DNA from: Mangrovihabitans endophyticus | GTDB lineage: Bacteria > Actinomycetota > Actinomycetes > Mycobacteriales > Micromonosporaceae | Assembly: GCF_014646155.1 (NCBI RefSeq) | Contig: NZ_BMMX01000019.1 | Coordinates: 1-64,000 of the forward strand | DNA length: 64,000 bases | Direction of reading: 5' to 3' | Shown: in pieces, positions 33,124 to 41,114 of the stretch | Layout: every line of letters begins with the position of its first letter | Numbering within the stretch: the first letter of the stretch is position 1 | Position numbers and translations under genes: made by a program | Notes under the pieces: generated by a model | Seen by the model: only the letters and a program-made list of their open reading frames with translations | The model's database searches: none | Told to the model about the DNA's origin: nothing

Positions 33124-34875
33124 TCAGGACGCCTCGGCGAGCGTCGCGGTCGCGGTCTTCTGCGTCCCGTCCCGGGTGAACACCAGGGTCATCTGGTCGC
33201 CCACGTTGGCGCCCTGGACGATGGCCACCAGGTCGTCGGAACCGTTGATCGGCTTGCCGTCCGCCTTGGTGATCACGTCACCCTGCTGGAGCCCGGCCTT
33301 CGCCGCCGCGCTGCCAGGCGTGACCGAGCTGATCAACGCGCCGCCGCCCTCGGCCTCGGTGACGCTGACGCCCAGCGCCGGGTGGCTCACCTTGCGGCCC
33401 GCGATCAGGTCGTCGGCGACCTGCTTGGCCTTGTTGCTCGGGATCGCGAAGCCGAGGCCGATGTTGCCGTTGCTCTGCCCGGACGTGGCGATCGCGGAGT
33501 TGATGCCGATCACCTGGCCGCTGACGTTCACCAGGGCGCCGCCGGAGTTGCCGGGGTTGATCGGCGCGTCGGTCTGCAACAGGCCGGACATGGTGGTGGT
33601 CGTCTGCTGCTGTTGCTCCTGCTGGCCGCCGAACGGGTTCGGCTGCTGCGGCTCCTGGTCGCCGGACTGGATCGTCCGGTCCTTGGCGCTGATGATGCCG
33701 GCCGTCACCGAGCCCTCCAGGCCCAGCGGGCTGCCCAGCGCGAGCACGGTGTCGCCCACCTGCATCTTCGAGCTGTCGCCGAACTTGGCCGCCTTCAACC
33801 CGGAGACACCGGCGGCCTTCACCACGGCCAGGTCGGTCCGCGGGTCGGTGCCGATGATGGTGGCGGTGGCCTTCTTACCGTTGGCGAAGACCACGTTGAC
33901 GGTACGGCCCTGGGCGGTGGCCACCACGTGATTGTTGGTCAGGATGTAGCCGTCCGCGCTGAGGATCACGCCGGAGCCCTCGCCGGACTCGGTGGTGATG
34001 GAGACGACGCTGTCCTGCACGGCGGCGGCGATCTGGGCCAGCGACGACCGGTCCACCACACGGGTGACCGAGGAACCGCCGGTCTGCACGGTGGCCGTCC
34101 CGGAGCCGTTGTCGTCCAGCGCGAGCGCGGTGGCCGCACCGACCCCGCCCGCGGCCAGGGCGATCACCACGGCGGCGGCGCCGGCCGCCAGGATCGTGCG
34201 GGTACGCCGGGTCCGCTCCGGGTCGCGCTGCTGGCTCTCCACCGGCTGCGCCCAGGCGGCGGTGTGCTGCTCCGGCCCACCGGCGTACGCATACTGCGGG
34301 TGCTGGCCGTACGCCGGGTAGCCCCCCGCGTACGCCTGCTGGTGCCCGGTCTGCTGCTGCGAGGTCCCCGGGTAGCCGTGCTGGTGCGCCTGACCGTACG
34401 ACGGCTGGTGCTGGGCCGTCGGCTGGTGCTGGGTCGCGTCGCGCTGCCACGCCGAGCCGGTCCACTGCTGGGTGCCGTAGTTGAAGTAGCCCGGTGTTCC
34501 CCCGGCGTACGGGCCGCCGGACTGGGGCACCCCGGACTGGGGCATTCCCGACTGCGGCGGCGCGGACTGCGGCATCCCTGACTGCGGCGGCGCGGACTGC
34601 GGCGCGGCGGGTTGCTGGGGCGCTGCGGGTTGCTGGGGCGCGGCGGCCTGGGGCGGGGTGGGCGGCTGAGGCGCGCCGTTCGCGGGCGCCGACGACGGGG
34701 GAGCGACCGGCTGCTGTGCCGTCGTCGGCTCACCGAACGACTCCCCCCGCTCCGAGCCACCGCCGTGGTAGGGAGCGTCCGCGGGCGGGTTGTCGTACGC
34801 GCCCTCCGCGGGCCGGTGCGGCGACTCCGGTGACGGAACGTCCTGCCGCTGCGGGTTGGTCTCGTGGTCGGTCAT
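33124..34875 (-). CDS. HtrA/DegP-type membrane-anchored serine protease with PDZ domain (PepD-like)
   Basis: 583 residues. Residues 1-215 are cytoplasmic, Gln/Pro-rich and repetitive (APQQP, PPQSGMPQS). One membrane helix follows near 225-250 (ILAAGAAAVVIALAAGGVG). The trypsin-like domain outside carries the triad His316 (NNHVVA), Asp348 (RTDLAVV) and Ser444 (GNSGGALV). A C-terminal PDZ domain (about 490-575: VTPGSAAAKAGLQQGDVITK) recognises substrate ends. HtrA proteases degrade or refold damaged envelope proteins. It follows a response regulator and a sensor kinase in the order seen for mycobacterial mprA-mprB-pepD, so it is probably controlled by envelope stress. Start: ATG at 34875; the frame upstream lacks features. 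Confidence 0.92.
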   Translation of the reverse strand: MTDHETNPQRQDVPSPESPHRPAEGAYDNPPADAPYHGGGSERGESFGEPTTAQQPVAPPSSAPANGAPQPPTPPQAAAPQQPAAPQQPAAPQSAPPQSGMPQSAPPQSGMPQSGVPQSGGPYAGGTPGYFNYGTQQWTGSAWQRDATQHQPTAQHQPSYGQAHQHGYPGTSQQQTGHQQAYAGGYPAYGQHPQYAYAGGPEQHTAAWAQPVESQQRDPERTRRTRTILAAGAAAVVIALAAGGVGAATALALDDNGSGTATVQTGGSSVTRVVDRSSLAQIAAAVQDSVVSITTESGEGSGVILSADGYILTNNHVVATAQGRTVNVVFANGKKATATIIGTDPRTDLAVVKAAGVSGLKAAKFGDSSKMQVGDTVLALGSPLGLEGSVTAGIISAKDRTIQSGDQEPQQPNPFGGQQEQQQQTTTTMSGLLQTDAPINPGNSGGALVNVSGQVIGINSAIATSGQSNGNIGLGFAIPSNKAKQVADDLIAGRKVSHPALGVSVTEAEGGGALISSVTPGSAAAKAGLQQGDVITKADGKPINGSDDLVAIVQGANVGDQMTLVFTRDGTQKTATATLAEAS

Positions 34876-34947
34876 GAGCACTACTCTGCCCACTCCCACT
34901 CCGATCGACCTGTGGTGGCCCTGGATGTTGTCTGAGAATGCCGATGA

Positions 34948-36549
34948 TCAGGCGTCCGCCGGGTCCGACGCGACCACGGTCGGCAGGCTCACCCGGAATG
35001 TGGCGCCCTGCCCCGGCTCGCTGACCACCTCGACGTTGCCATGGTGCGCCCGCACGATGGCGGCCACGATGGCCAGCCCCAGCCCGGTGCCGGTGTCCTG
35101 CCGGTCGGTGCGCCGGGTGCGGGCGCCGTCGACGCGATAGAACCGCTCGAAGACCCGGTCACGCTGCTCCGGCGACAACCCGGGGCCGGTGTCCACCACC
35201 TCGACCACGGCCCGTTCCCCGGACGCGGCCGACAGCCGCACCGTCACCGAAGCCTCCGGCGGGGTGTGCACCAGCGCGTTCGTCACCAGGTTGCCCAGGA
35301 CCTGCCGCAGCCGGGCGTCGTCGCCGTACGCCACCAGCCGCTCCGGCGTGTCCCGCACGTCCAGGTCGATGGTGCGCCCCGGCGCGGTGGCCGAGGCCGC
35401 CTCCACCGCGTCCATGGCGAGCACCGGCAACTCGACCGGCGCCAGATTCAGCGGACGCTCCCGGTCCAGCCGGGCCAGCAGCAGCAGGTCCTCGACGAGC
35501 AGGCCCATCCGGGACGCCTCGTCCTCGATCCGGCGCACCAGCCGCGCCACGTCGTCCGCCTCCGCCACCGCGCCCTGCCGGTAGAGCTCGGCGTACCCGC
35601 GGATGCTGGTCAGCGGCGTACGCAACTCGTGCGAGGCGTCCGCGACGAACTGCCGCATCTTCTCCTCGGAGCGCACCGCCCGCGTCTCGGACGACCGCGC
35701 CGCCTCCGCCGCGTCCCGCGCGGCCGACTCGGCGGCTCGGGCCGCCGCCTCGGAGTGGGCCCGCGCGGTGAACGCCGCCTCGATCTGCGCCAGCATCGCG
35801 TTCAGCGCGCGAGACAACCGGCCCAGTTCGGTGTGTGGGTACTCGCTGCCCGGCTCCGGGTCCGGCACCCGCCGGGTCAGGTCGCCGGCCGCGATCGCCC
35901 CGGCCGTCTGCTCGATCTCCACCAACGGCCGCAGACTGGTCCGGACGATGGCCGCGCCCGCGGCCGCGATGCCCACCAGCACCGCGCCGCCGACCAGCGC
36001 ATCGATCCAGATCAGCCGGGTCACCGCGGACTCCACCTCGGCCATGTTCCGGCCCACATAGAGGATCGCGCCCTGGTCGGTGACCGCGATCATCATGCGC
36101 CAGTGCACCTGCTTGTTCGGCGAAATCGCCGTGTACGGCTGAGCACCGATCCGCTCGTTGATGTCGCTGAGCTTGGTGAAGTACGGCGGCAGGTCGGCCG
36201 TGCGCAAGCTGGGGATGTTGGTGTGTGACGTGCCCACCCCGCTGACCGAACGCACCGAGTACATGTACTCGCTGGGCAGGTTGCCCTCCGGATGAATCTC
36301 GCCGTAGTACTCCAGGTCGTGCGCCATCTCCCCGATCACCGCGGCGAGCTCGTCGTCCATCCGGCCGACCAGGTACGTCCGGAGGGCGAACGTGGACGAC
36401 ACGCTCATCAGCGTCAGCGCGGCGAACACCAGGACGAGCACCGCCGCGACGAGTTTGATCCGCAGCGGCGTGCTGCGCAGCTTGCTCGTGGCCCGTTCCA
36501 CGTGAGGTGACGGAGGCGGCGACGAGGGTTGCGGTGCCGTGGCGACCAC
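34948..36549 (-). CDS. Two-component sensor histidine kinase (MprB-like)
   Basis: 533 residues from a GTG, seven bases after the response-regulator stop. Two membrane helices (LVAAVLVLVFAALTLMSVSS and ALVGGAVLVGIAAAGAAIV) enclose an external sensor domain of about 135 residues. Then come HAMP (about 210-270), a helical region rich in Ala/Glu, HisKA with FVADASHELRTPLTS, and HATPase_c with the N, G1 (VVDTGPGLSP), F (RVFERFYRVD) and G2 (GTGLGLAIV) boxes. The kinase autophosphorylates on His and passes phosphate to the regulator encoded just upstream. The HtrA gene 72 bp downstream suggests that it senses envelope damage; the actual signal is unknown. Confidence 0.92.
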   Translation of the reverse strand: MVATAPQPSSPPPSPHVERATSKLRSTPLRIKLVAAVLVLVFAALTLMSVSSTFALRTYLVGRMDDELAAVIGEMAHDLEYYGEIHPEGNLPSEYMYSVRSVSGVGTSHTNIPSLRTADLPPYFTKLSDINERIGAQPYTAISPNKQVHWRMMIAVTDQGAILYVGRNMAEVESAVTRLIWIDALVGGAVLVGIAAAGAAIVRTSLRPLVEIEQTAGAIAAGDLTRRVPDPEPGSEYPHTELGRLSRALNAMLAQIEAAFTARAHSEAAARAAESAARDAAEAARSSETRAVRSEEKMRQFVADASHELRTPLTSIRGYAELYRQGAVAEADDVARLVRRIEDEASRMGLLVEDLLLLARLDRERPLNLAPVELPVLAMDAVEAASATAPGRTIDLDVRDTPERLVAYGDDARLRQVLGNLVTNALVHTPPEASVTVRLSAASGERAVVEVVDTGPGLSPEQRDRVFERFYRVDGARTRRTDRQDTGTGLGLAIVAAIVRAHHGNVEVVSEPGQGATFRVSLPTVVASDPADA

Positions 36550-36556
36550 GGCGGAG

Positions 36557-37285
36557 TCAGGCGGCCGGCTTGCGCAGCACGTAACCGACGCCGCGCAGCG
36601 TGTGGATCAGGCGAGGCTGCACGTTGTCCACCTTGCGCCGCAGGTACGAGATGTAGGACTCGACGATGTTGTCGTCGCCGCGGAAGTCGTACTTCCACAC
36701 GTGGTCCAGGATCTGCGCCTTGGAGAGCACCCGGTTGGCGTTGAGCATGAGGTAGCGCAGCAGCTTGAACTCGGTCGGCGAGAGCTGCACCCGCTGACCG
36801 GCCCGGTAGACCTCGTGCGTCTCCTCGTCGAGTTCGAGATCGGCGAAGGTGAGTCGCGGCGGCGTCTCGTCGCCCTGCGTGGTGCGCCGCAACACGGCCC
36901 GGATGCGGGCGGTCAGCTCCTCCAGGCTGAACGGCTTGGTGACGTAGTCGTCGCCACCCAGCGTCAGGCCGCGGATCTTGTCGTCGGTGCCGTCGCGGGC
37001 GGTCAGAAAGACCACCGGCGTCCGCGCGCCGCCCTCCCGCATCAGCCGGATCACCTCGAACCCGTCCAGGTCGGGCAGCATGACGTCGAGCACCACAAGG
37101 TCGGGCGAGGCGTTCTTCGCCGCCGTGACGGCCGCACTGCCGCTGGTGGCGGTGCTGACGTCGAAGCCGGCGAATCGCAGACTGGCGGACAGCAACTCCA
37201 AGATGTTGGCGTCGTCCTCCACCACGAGGAGCTTCGCCTCGCTCGGCTTGGGCTGAGTCTGGATGGCGGCCATGCCTGCCATCAT
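36557..37285 (-). CDS. OmpR/PhoB-family response regulator (MprA-like)
   Basis: 242 residues. Receiver domain (about 17-130): acidic pocket VVEDDANI, phospho-acceptor Asp in LVVLDVMLPD, Thr in FLTARD and Lys in VTKPFS. The C-terminal winged helix (about 150-240: LSPTEFKLLRYLMLNANRV and SYISYLRRKVD) is of the PhoB class. It is the first gene of a unit with the sensor kinase (7-bp gap) and the HtrA protease. Three in-frame ATGs compete for the start (37285, 37282, 37273) and none has a strong ribosome-binding site. The mycobacterial mprA comparison rests on gene order more than on any unique residue. Confidence 0.92.
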   Translation of the reverse strand: MMAGMAAIQTQPKPSEAKLLVVEDDANILELLSASLRFAGFDVSTATSGSAAVTAAKNASPDLVVLDVMLPDLDGFEVIRLMREGGARTPVVFLTARDGTDDKIRGLTLGGDDYVTKPFSLEELTARIRAVLRRTTQGDETPPRLTFADLELDEETHEVYRAGQRVQLSPTEFKLLRYLMLNANRVLSKAQILDHVWKYDFRGDDNIVESYISYLRRKVDNVQPRLIHTLRGVGYVLRKPAA

Positions 37286-37363
37286 GTCGCGGGCCGCTGC
37301 GTTGTGCCTGCCCGATAGCTGAAAGTTCGCTGTGAGATACCTCGGGCCTCCCCGTACGCCCGG

Positions 37364-38140
37364 TCAGGCGGCCAGGCCCAGGTCGGCGACGCGACCCGGG
37401 GCGGACCGCAGCCCCACCGAGGACTGCGCGGCCCGGGCCAGCGCGCCCCGCACGGCTCCGTCCGCCGGATGCAGCGCCGGTGCGGTGATCACGGTCATGG
37501 CGAGACTACGGGTACGCGCGACTCGCAGCACCGACGACCACAGCGTCTCCGCGCCGACGAACGCCACGGCGGTGGAGTCGTACCGGATGGCCACCGGAAC
37601 CACCGGCGCGCGAGCATCCACCGCGGCCTGGAAGACCGCAGGCCGGAACCGTCCGCGGTCCGCGCCGCAGAAGGTGGTGCCCTCCGGAAAGACCGCCACC
37701 GAGCGACCGTCCCGCAACGCCGCGGACACCTCGGCCACCGTGGTCGGCAGGGTCTTGGGGCGGCTGCGGTCCAGGAAGATGGCGCCCGCGCCGGCCGCCA
37801 TCGCGCCGATCACCGGCCAGCCGCGCACGTCGTGCTTGGCCACCAGGCGCATCCGGCCGATCGCCAGCAGCGCGACGACGTCCAGCCAGGACACGTGGTT
37901 GGCGACCAGCAGACTGCCGGCGCGCGGCGCCGGACCGCGCACCTGCAACCGCACTCCCAGGGACGCCAGCACGCCCCGGGCCGCGAGGCGCACCGCGGCG
38001 CCACGCAGCACCGGCACGGTCAGGGCGGCCACCGCCAGCACGCCGATCAGCAGCGGCAACCGCCACAGCGCGTACCGGACCCGGGGTCCGTCCTCGGCAT
38101 AGCAGTGCGGCCCGCAGCCGGACGTCGGTTGCCAGATCAC
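37364..38140 (-). CDS. olsA: OlsA-like lyso-ornithine-lipid O-acyltransferase (PlsC family)
   Basis: 258 residues with N-terminal hydrophobic segments (LLIGVLAVAALTVPVLRG). The catalytic motif NHVSWLDVVALL (HX4D), the FLDRSRPKTL block and the FPEGTTF block are those of PlsC acyltransferases. The GTG at 38140 overlaps the stop of the upstream OlsB-like gene (GTGA), so the pair is coupled. Established pathway: OlsB N-acylates ornithine to lyso-ornithine lipid, and OlsA adds the second acyl chain to give ornithine lipid, a phosphorus-free membrane lipid. The assignment rests on this pairing. By itself the protein could equally be a phosphatidate-forming acyltransferase. Confidence 0.8.
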   Translation of the reverse strand: MIWQPTSGCGPHCYAEDGPRVRYALWRLPLLIGVLAVAALTVPVLRGAAVRLAARGVLASLGVRLQVRGPAPRAGSLLVANHVSWLDVVALLAIGRMRLVAKHDVRGWPVIGAMAAGAGAIFLDRSRPKTLPTTVAEVSAALRDGRSVAVFPEGTTFCGADRGRFRPAVFQAAVDARAPVVPVAIRYDSTAVAFVGAETLWSSVLRVARTRSLAMTVITAPALHPADGAVRGALARAAQSSVGLRSAPGRVADLGLAA

Positions 38141-38898
38141 CGGGTCGCTCCGAGGAAGTGCCGGCGGTACCGCGGGTCCATCCGGTCCATCGAGAACAGC
38201 ACGTAGAAGTCGGCCACCCCGAACTCCGGATCGTGCGCCGGCTCGCCGCAGACCCAGCTACCCAGGCGCAGATACCCGCGCAGCAGCGGCGGGACCGCCA
38301 CGCGCGGGTCGCCCAGCGGGGTCTGAGGGGACAGCCACGGACGGCGCGGGCGCACCCGCAGGGCCGGCGGCGACAGGTGCCGCTGCACCACCCGCGCCCA
38401 GACGCCGGCGGCCTGCGCGCCGCCGTCCGACAGCGGCACCGAGGCGCAGCCGCCCAGCCAGCGCAGATTGTTCAGGTGCAGGTAACGGGCGATGCCCGCC
38501 CACATCAGGTTCACCACCGCCCCGGCCCGATGATCCGGGTGCACGCACGAGCGGCCGACCTCGACGAGCTGGTCGCGCAGCGGGCCCAGGCGGCTGAGGT
38601 CGAATTCACCGTCGGCGTAGCGGCGCCCGGCCGCCTCGGCCGCCTTCGGCGGCAGCATGCGATAGGTGCCGACGACCGCGCCCGTGGCGTCGTCGCGCAC
38701 CACCAGGTGATCGCAGTATTCGTCGAAGTCGTCGACGTCGCGTCCGTCCGCGGTGGCGGGCAGGTCGGCGCCGAGTTCGTCGGCGAACACATCGTGGCGC
38801 AGCTTCTGCGCGGCCGCGACGAGAGCGGGATCGTCGGCGAGTAGGAGTGAGTAACCGCTGGTGGAGGTGGCAGCGGGGGCAGTCAGGAGAACGACCAT
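38137..38898 (-). CDS. olsB: OlsB-like L-ornithine N-acyltransferase (GNAT fold)
   Basis: 253 residues. The pattern is that of the hemolysin-like/OlsB acyltransferase group: AAQKLRHDVFADELGA, DFDEYCDHLVVRDDATGAVV, GTYRMLPP, EVGRSCVHPDHR and the late block GDPRVAVPPLLRGYLRLGSW followed by CGEPAHDPEFGVADFYVL. The enzyme transfers a 3-hydroxyacyl group from acyl-ACP to the alpha-amino group of ornithine. It is the first gene of a two-gene unit, overlapping olsA by four bases. It is divergent from an ABC transporter gene, with 175 bp between the starts. No strong ribosome-binding site is visible. Whether phosphate starvation controls it cannot be read here. Confidence 0.82.
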   Translation of the reverse strand: MVVLLTAPAATSTSGYSLLLADDPALVAAAQKLRHDVFADELGADLPATADGRDVDDFDEYCDHLVVRDDATGAVVGTYRMLPPKAAEAAGRRYADGEFDLSRLGPLRDQLVEVGRSCVHPDHRAGAVVNLMWAGIARYLHLNNLRWLGGCASVPLSDGGAQAAGVWARVVQRHLSPPALRVRPRRPWLSPQTPLGDPRVAVPPLLRGYLRLGSWVCGEPAHDPEFGVADFYVLFSMDRMDPRYRRHFLGATR

Positions 38899-39073
38899 GT
38901 TCTCTGTGTAAGGGGGCCACGTCGCCTCGGCGTGTCGCGATTACTGGCGGCGGATGTCGAGAACATGAACTACTTGCGCCCGGCGCGGCGCCGCGGACGC
39001 GTTCGGTTACCGGGCAGCGGGCCTTTTCCCTGTCCGATACGGTGAGCCCCGCCACCGTCGGAGGGAGTTGCAC

Positions 39074-40006
39074 GTGATCGCCGGACATCCGGGCACCGGG
39101 TCCGAGGAGATCGTCGTCGCCGGCTTGACCAAGCAATACGGCAAGCTGCGCGCGGTCGACGACCTCTCGTTCACCGTGCGCCCGGGACGCGTGACGGGCT
39201 TCCTCGGTCCCAACGGTGCGGGCAAGACCACCACCCTGCGCATGCTGCTCGGCCTGGTCACGCCGACCGCCGGGCGGGCCGGTTTCGGCAGCCGCCGCTA
39301 CGTGGAGCTCGACCAGCCGCTGCGGCACGTGGGCGCGGTGCTGGAGGCCTCCAGCGCACACCGCGGCCGGACCGGCGCGAACCACCTGCGGGTGATCTGC
39401 CGGGCCGCCGGCGTTCCGGTCTCCCGGGCCGCCGAGGTGCTCGACCTGGTCGGGCTCACCCCCGCCGCGAACCGCAAGTTCAAGGGTTACTCGCTGGGCA
39501 TGCGGCAACGTCTCGGCATCGCCGCGGCGATGGTCGGCGACCCGCGGGTGCTGATCCTGGACGAGCCGGCCAACGGGCTCGACCCGGAGGGCATCCGGTG
39601 GATGCGCGACCTGCTCAAGATGCTCGCCGCCGAGGGACGCACCATCCTGGTCTCCAGCCACCTGCTCAGCGAGATGCAGTTGATGGCCGACGACGTGGTG
39701 ATCGTGGCGGCCGGCCGGCTGATCCGCCAGGGCCCCGTCGACGACGTGCTCGGCGCCATGGCCGGCGGCGCGCAGGTGCGGGTGCGCACGCCGCAACCGG
39801 CCGAGCTGACCACCGCGCTGACCGCCGCCGGCGCCGGCGTCACCGAGCTGCCGGACGGTGCGCTCTCGGTGACCGGCGCGGATCCGGCCAAGGTCGGGCA
39901 CACCGCATTCGCCGCCGGTGTCGAATTGCACGAGCTGCTCGGTGAGCGGGCCGACCTGGAACAGGTGTTCCTCCAGTTGACGGCCGGGAAGGCGGAGATC
40001 CGATGA
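39074..40006 (+). CDS. ABC-2-type exporter ATPase
   Basis: 310 residues. The GTG at 39074 is preferred over the TTG at 39068 because GGAGGGAG (39060-39067) is correctly spaced only for the GTG. The domain has Walker A GPNGAGKTTT, signature YSLGMRQRLGIA, Walker B VLILDEPANGLDPEG and H-loop VSSHLL. The C-terminal 80 residues resemble the accessory domain of BcrA/DrrA-type ATPases. The downstream permease gene overlaps by four bases (ATGA). Together they form a two-component exporter. The substrate is unknown; such pairs export peptides, antibiotics or lipids. Confidence 0.9.
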   Translation: MIAGHPGTGSEEIVVAGLTKQYGKLRAVDDLSFTVRPGRVTGFLGPNGAGKTTTLRMLLGLVTPTAGRAGFGSRRYVELDQPLRHVGAVLEASSAHRGRTGANHLRVICRAAGVPVSRAAEVLDLVGLTPAANRKFKGYSLGMRQRLGIAAAMVGDPRVLILDEPANGLDPEGIRWMRDLLKMLAAEGRTILVSSHLLSEMQLMADDVVIVAAGRLIRQGPVDDVLGAMAGGAQVRVRTPQPAELTTALTAAGAGVTELPDGALSVTGADPAKVGHTAFAAGVELHELLGERADLEQVFLQLTAGKAEIR

Positions 40007-40833
40007 ACCTCGTGCGCGCGGAGATCCTGAAGATCAGGACCACGTCGACCTGGTGGGTCTTCGGCATCATCATGCTGCCGCTGTGGGCACTCGCGGTCCT
40101 CTACAACTGGGGCACCGCCAACATCTCCGGGGGCGTCGACCCGGCCGAGTCCGGCCTGTCCGCCGACCAGGCCGAGCAGCTCCGCGTGGCGAACGAGGCG
40201 GTGAACGTCGCCACCACCCTCTACACCAGCGGGCAGTTCCTGGGAGTGCTGCTGGTCATGTTGCTCGGCGCGATCATCGTGACCAATGAGTTCTTCCACC
40301 TCACCGCCACCACGACGTTCCTGGTGAGCCCGGTGCGCGAGCGGGTGATCACCGCGAAGCTGATCGCCGCGATCCTGCTCGGCCTGGTCTTCTGGGCGGT
40401 CACCACCATCCTCAACCTGATCGTGGTGCCGTTCGTGCTGCACGCCCTGGATTACAGCGCGCAACTGGGCGATCCGGCCGTCTGGCGCGCGATCGGACTG
40501 AACGCCCTGGCGTTCGCGCTGTGGGCGATCGTGGGCGTCGGCGCGGGCGTGCTGATCCGCAGTCAGCTTGGCGCCACGCTCACCCTGTCCATCGCGTACG
40601 TGATCGGCACCTTCGGGGCCAGCCTGGTCTTCTACCTCTTGACGCAGTACGTCGCGGACTGGTTCAGCAAGCTCCAGGTCTTGGTGCCGACCACGGCATC
40701 GACCCTGATGATCTCCGGAACCGAGCTGCCCGGCAATCCACCACGCTGGGTCGGCGCCGTGGTACTGATCGGGTACGCCGTGGTCACCGGATTCCTGGGC
40801 ACGCTCATCGTGCGCCGCCGCGACATCAGCTGA
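40003..40833 (+). CDS. ABC-2-type transporter permease
   Basis: 276 residues with about six membrane helices, including WWVFGIIMLPLWALAVLYN, FLGVLLVMLLGAIIVTNEFF, LIAAILLGLVFWAVTTILNL, ALAFALWAIVGVGAGVLI, LTLSIAYVIGTFGASLVFYL and AVVLIGYAVVTGFLGTLIV. A large external loop rich in Asp/Glu lies between helices 1 and 2. The region FFHLTATTTFLVSPVRERVI is the coupling segment typical of ABC-2 permeases. The ATG overlaps the ATPase stop. It is the transmembrane half of the exporter. The exported substrate is unknown. Confidence 0.88.
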   Translation: MNLVRAEILKIRTTSTWWVFGIIMLPLWALAVLYNWGTANISGGVDPAESGLSADQAEQLRVANEAVNVATTLYTSGQFLGVLLVMLLGAIIVTNEFFHLTATTTFLVSPVRERVITAKLIAAILLGLVFWAVTTILNLIVVPFVLHALDYSAQLGDPAVWRAIGLNALAFALWAIVGVGAGVLIRSQLGATLTLSIAYVIGTFGASLVFYLLTQYVADWFSKLQVLVPTTASTLMISGTELPGNPPRWVGAVVLIGYAVVTGFLGTLIVRRRDIS

Positions 40834-40920
40834 GCCCGCGCGCCACCAACCAGCACGCTTGCGTCGACTCGGGGCCGTGCGGGCGCCGAGACGGGAACCC
40901 GACAGCGTGCACGCACCCGC

Positions 40921-40938
40921 CGTGACGTGCCCGTCACG
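40921..40938. other. Inverted repeat between permease and kgd
   Basis: CGTGACG-TGCC-CGTCACG is a perfect 7-bp inverted repeat 88 bp past the permease stop and 177 bp before the next gene. It may be a weak terminator or an operator of the following gene. The rest of 40834-41114 shows no clear motif except TAGCCT near 41031, a possible -10. Confidence 0.35.
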
Positions 40939-41114
40939 CTGGCCGAACGTCGCGCCTCTTGCCCGTTTCGGTATGCCGATTCGGCCACCCGGACGCCCTG
41001 ACACGACCGGAGCCGGAGCGGCCGACAGAGTAGCCTGGGGGGACAATCCGTCCCGCTACGTGTGACGAAACGCGTCGAGTGCCGACAAATTTGGTGAAAG
41101 AGGCGAACACGGAA

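Noticed and set aside
36539..37318. Plus-strand frame opposite the response regulator
   Set aside because: Shadow of the OmpR-family gene, without recognisable domains.
40921..40938. CGTGACG-N4-CGTCACG considered as a CRP site
   Set aside because: The GTGA and TCAC halves are separated by eight bases instead of six. Kept only as an unassigned inverted repeat.
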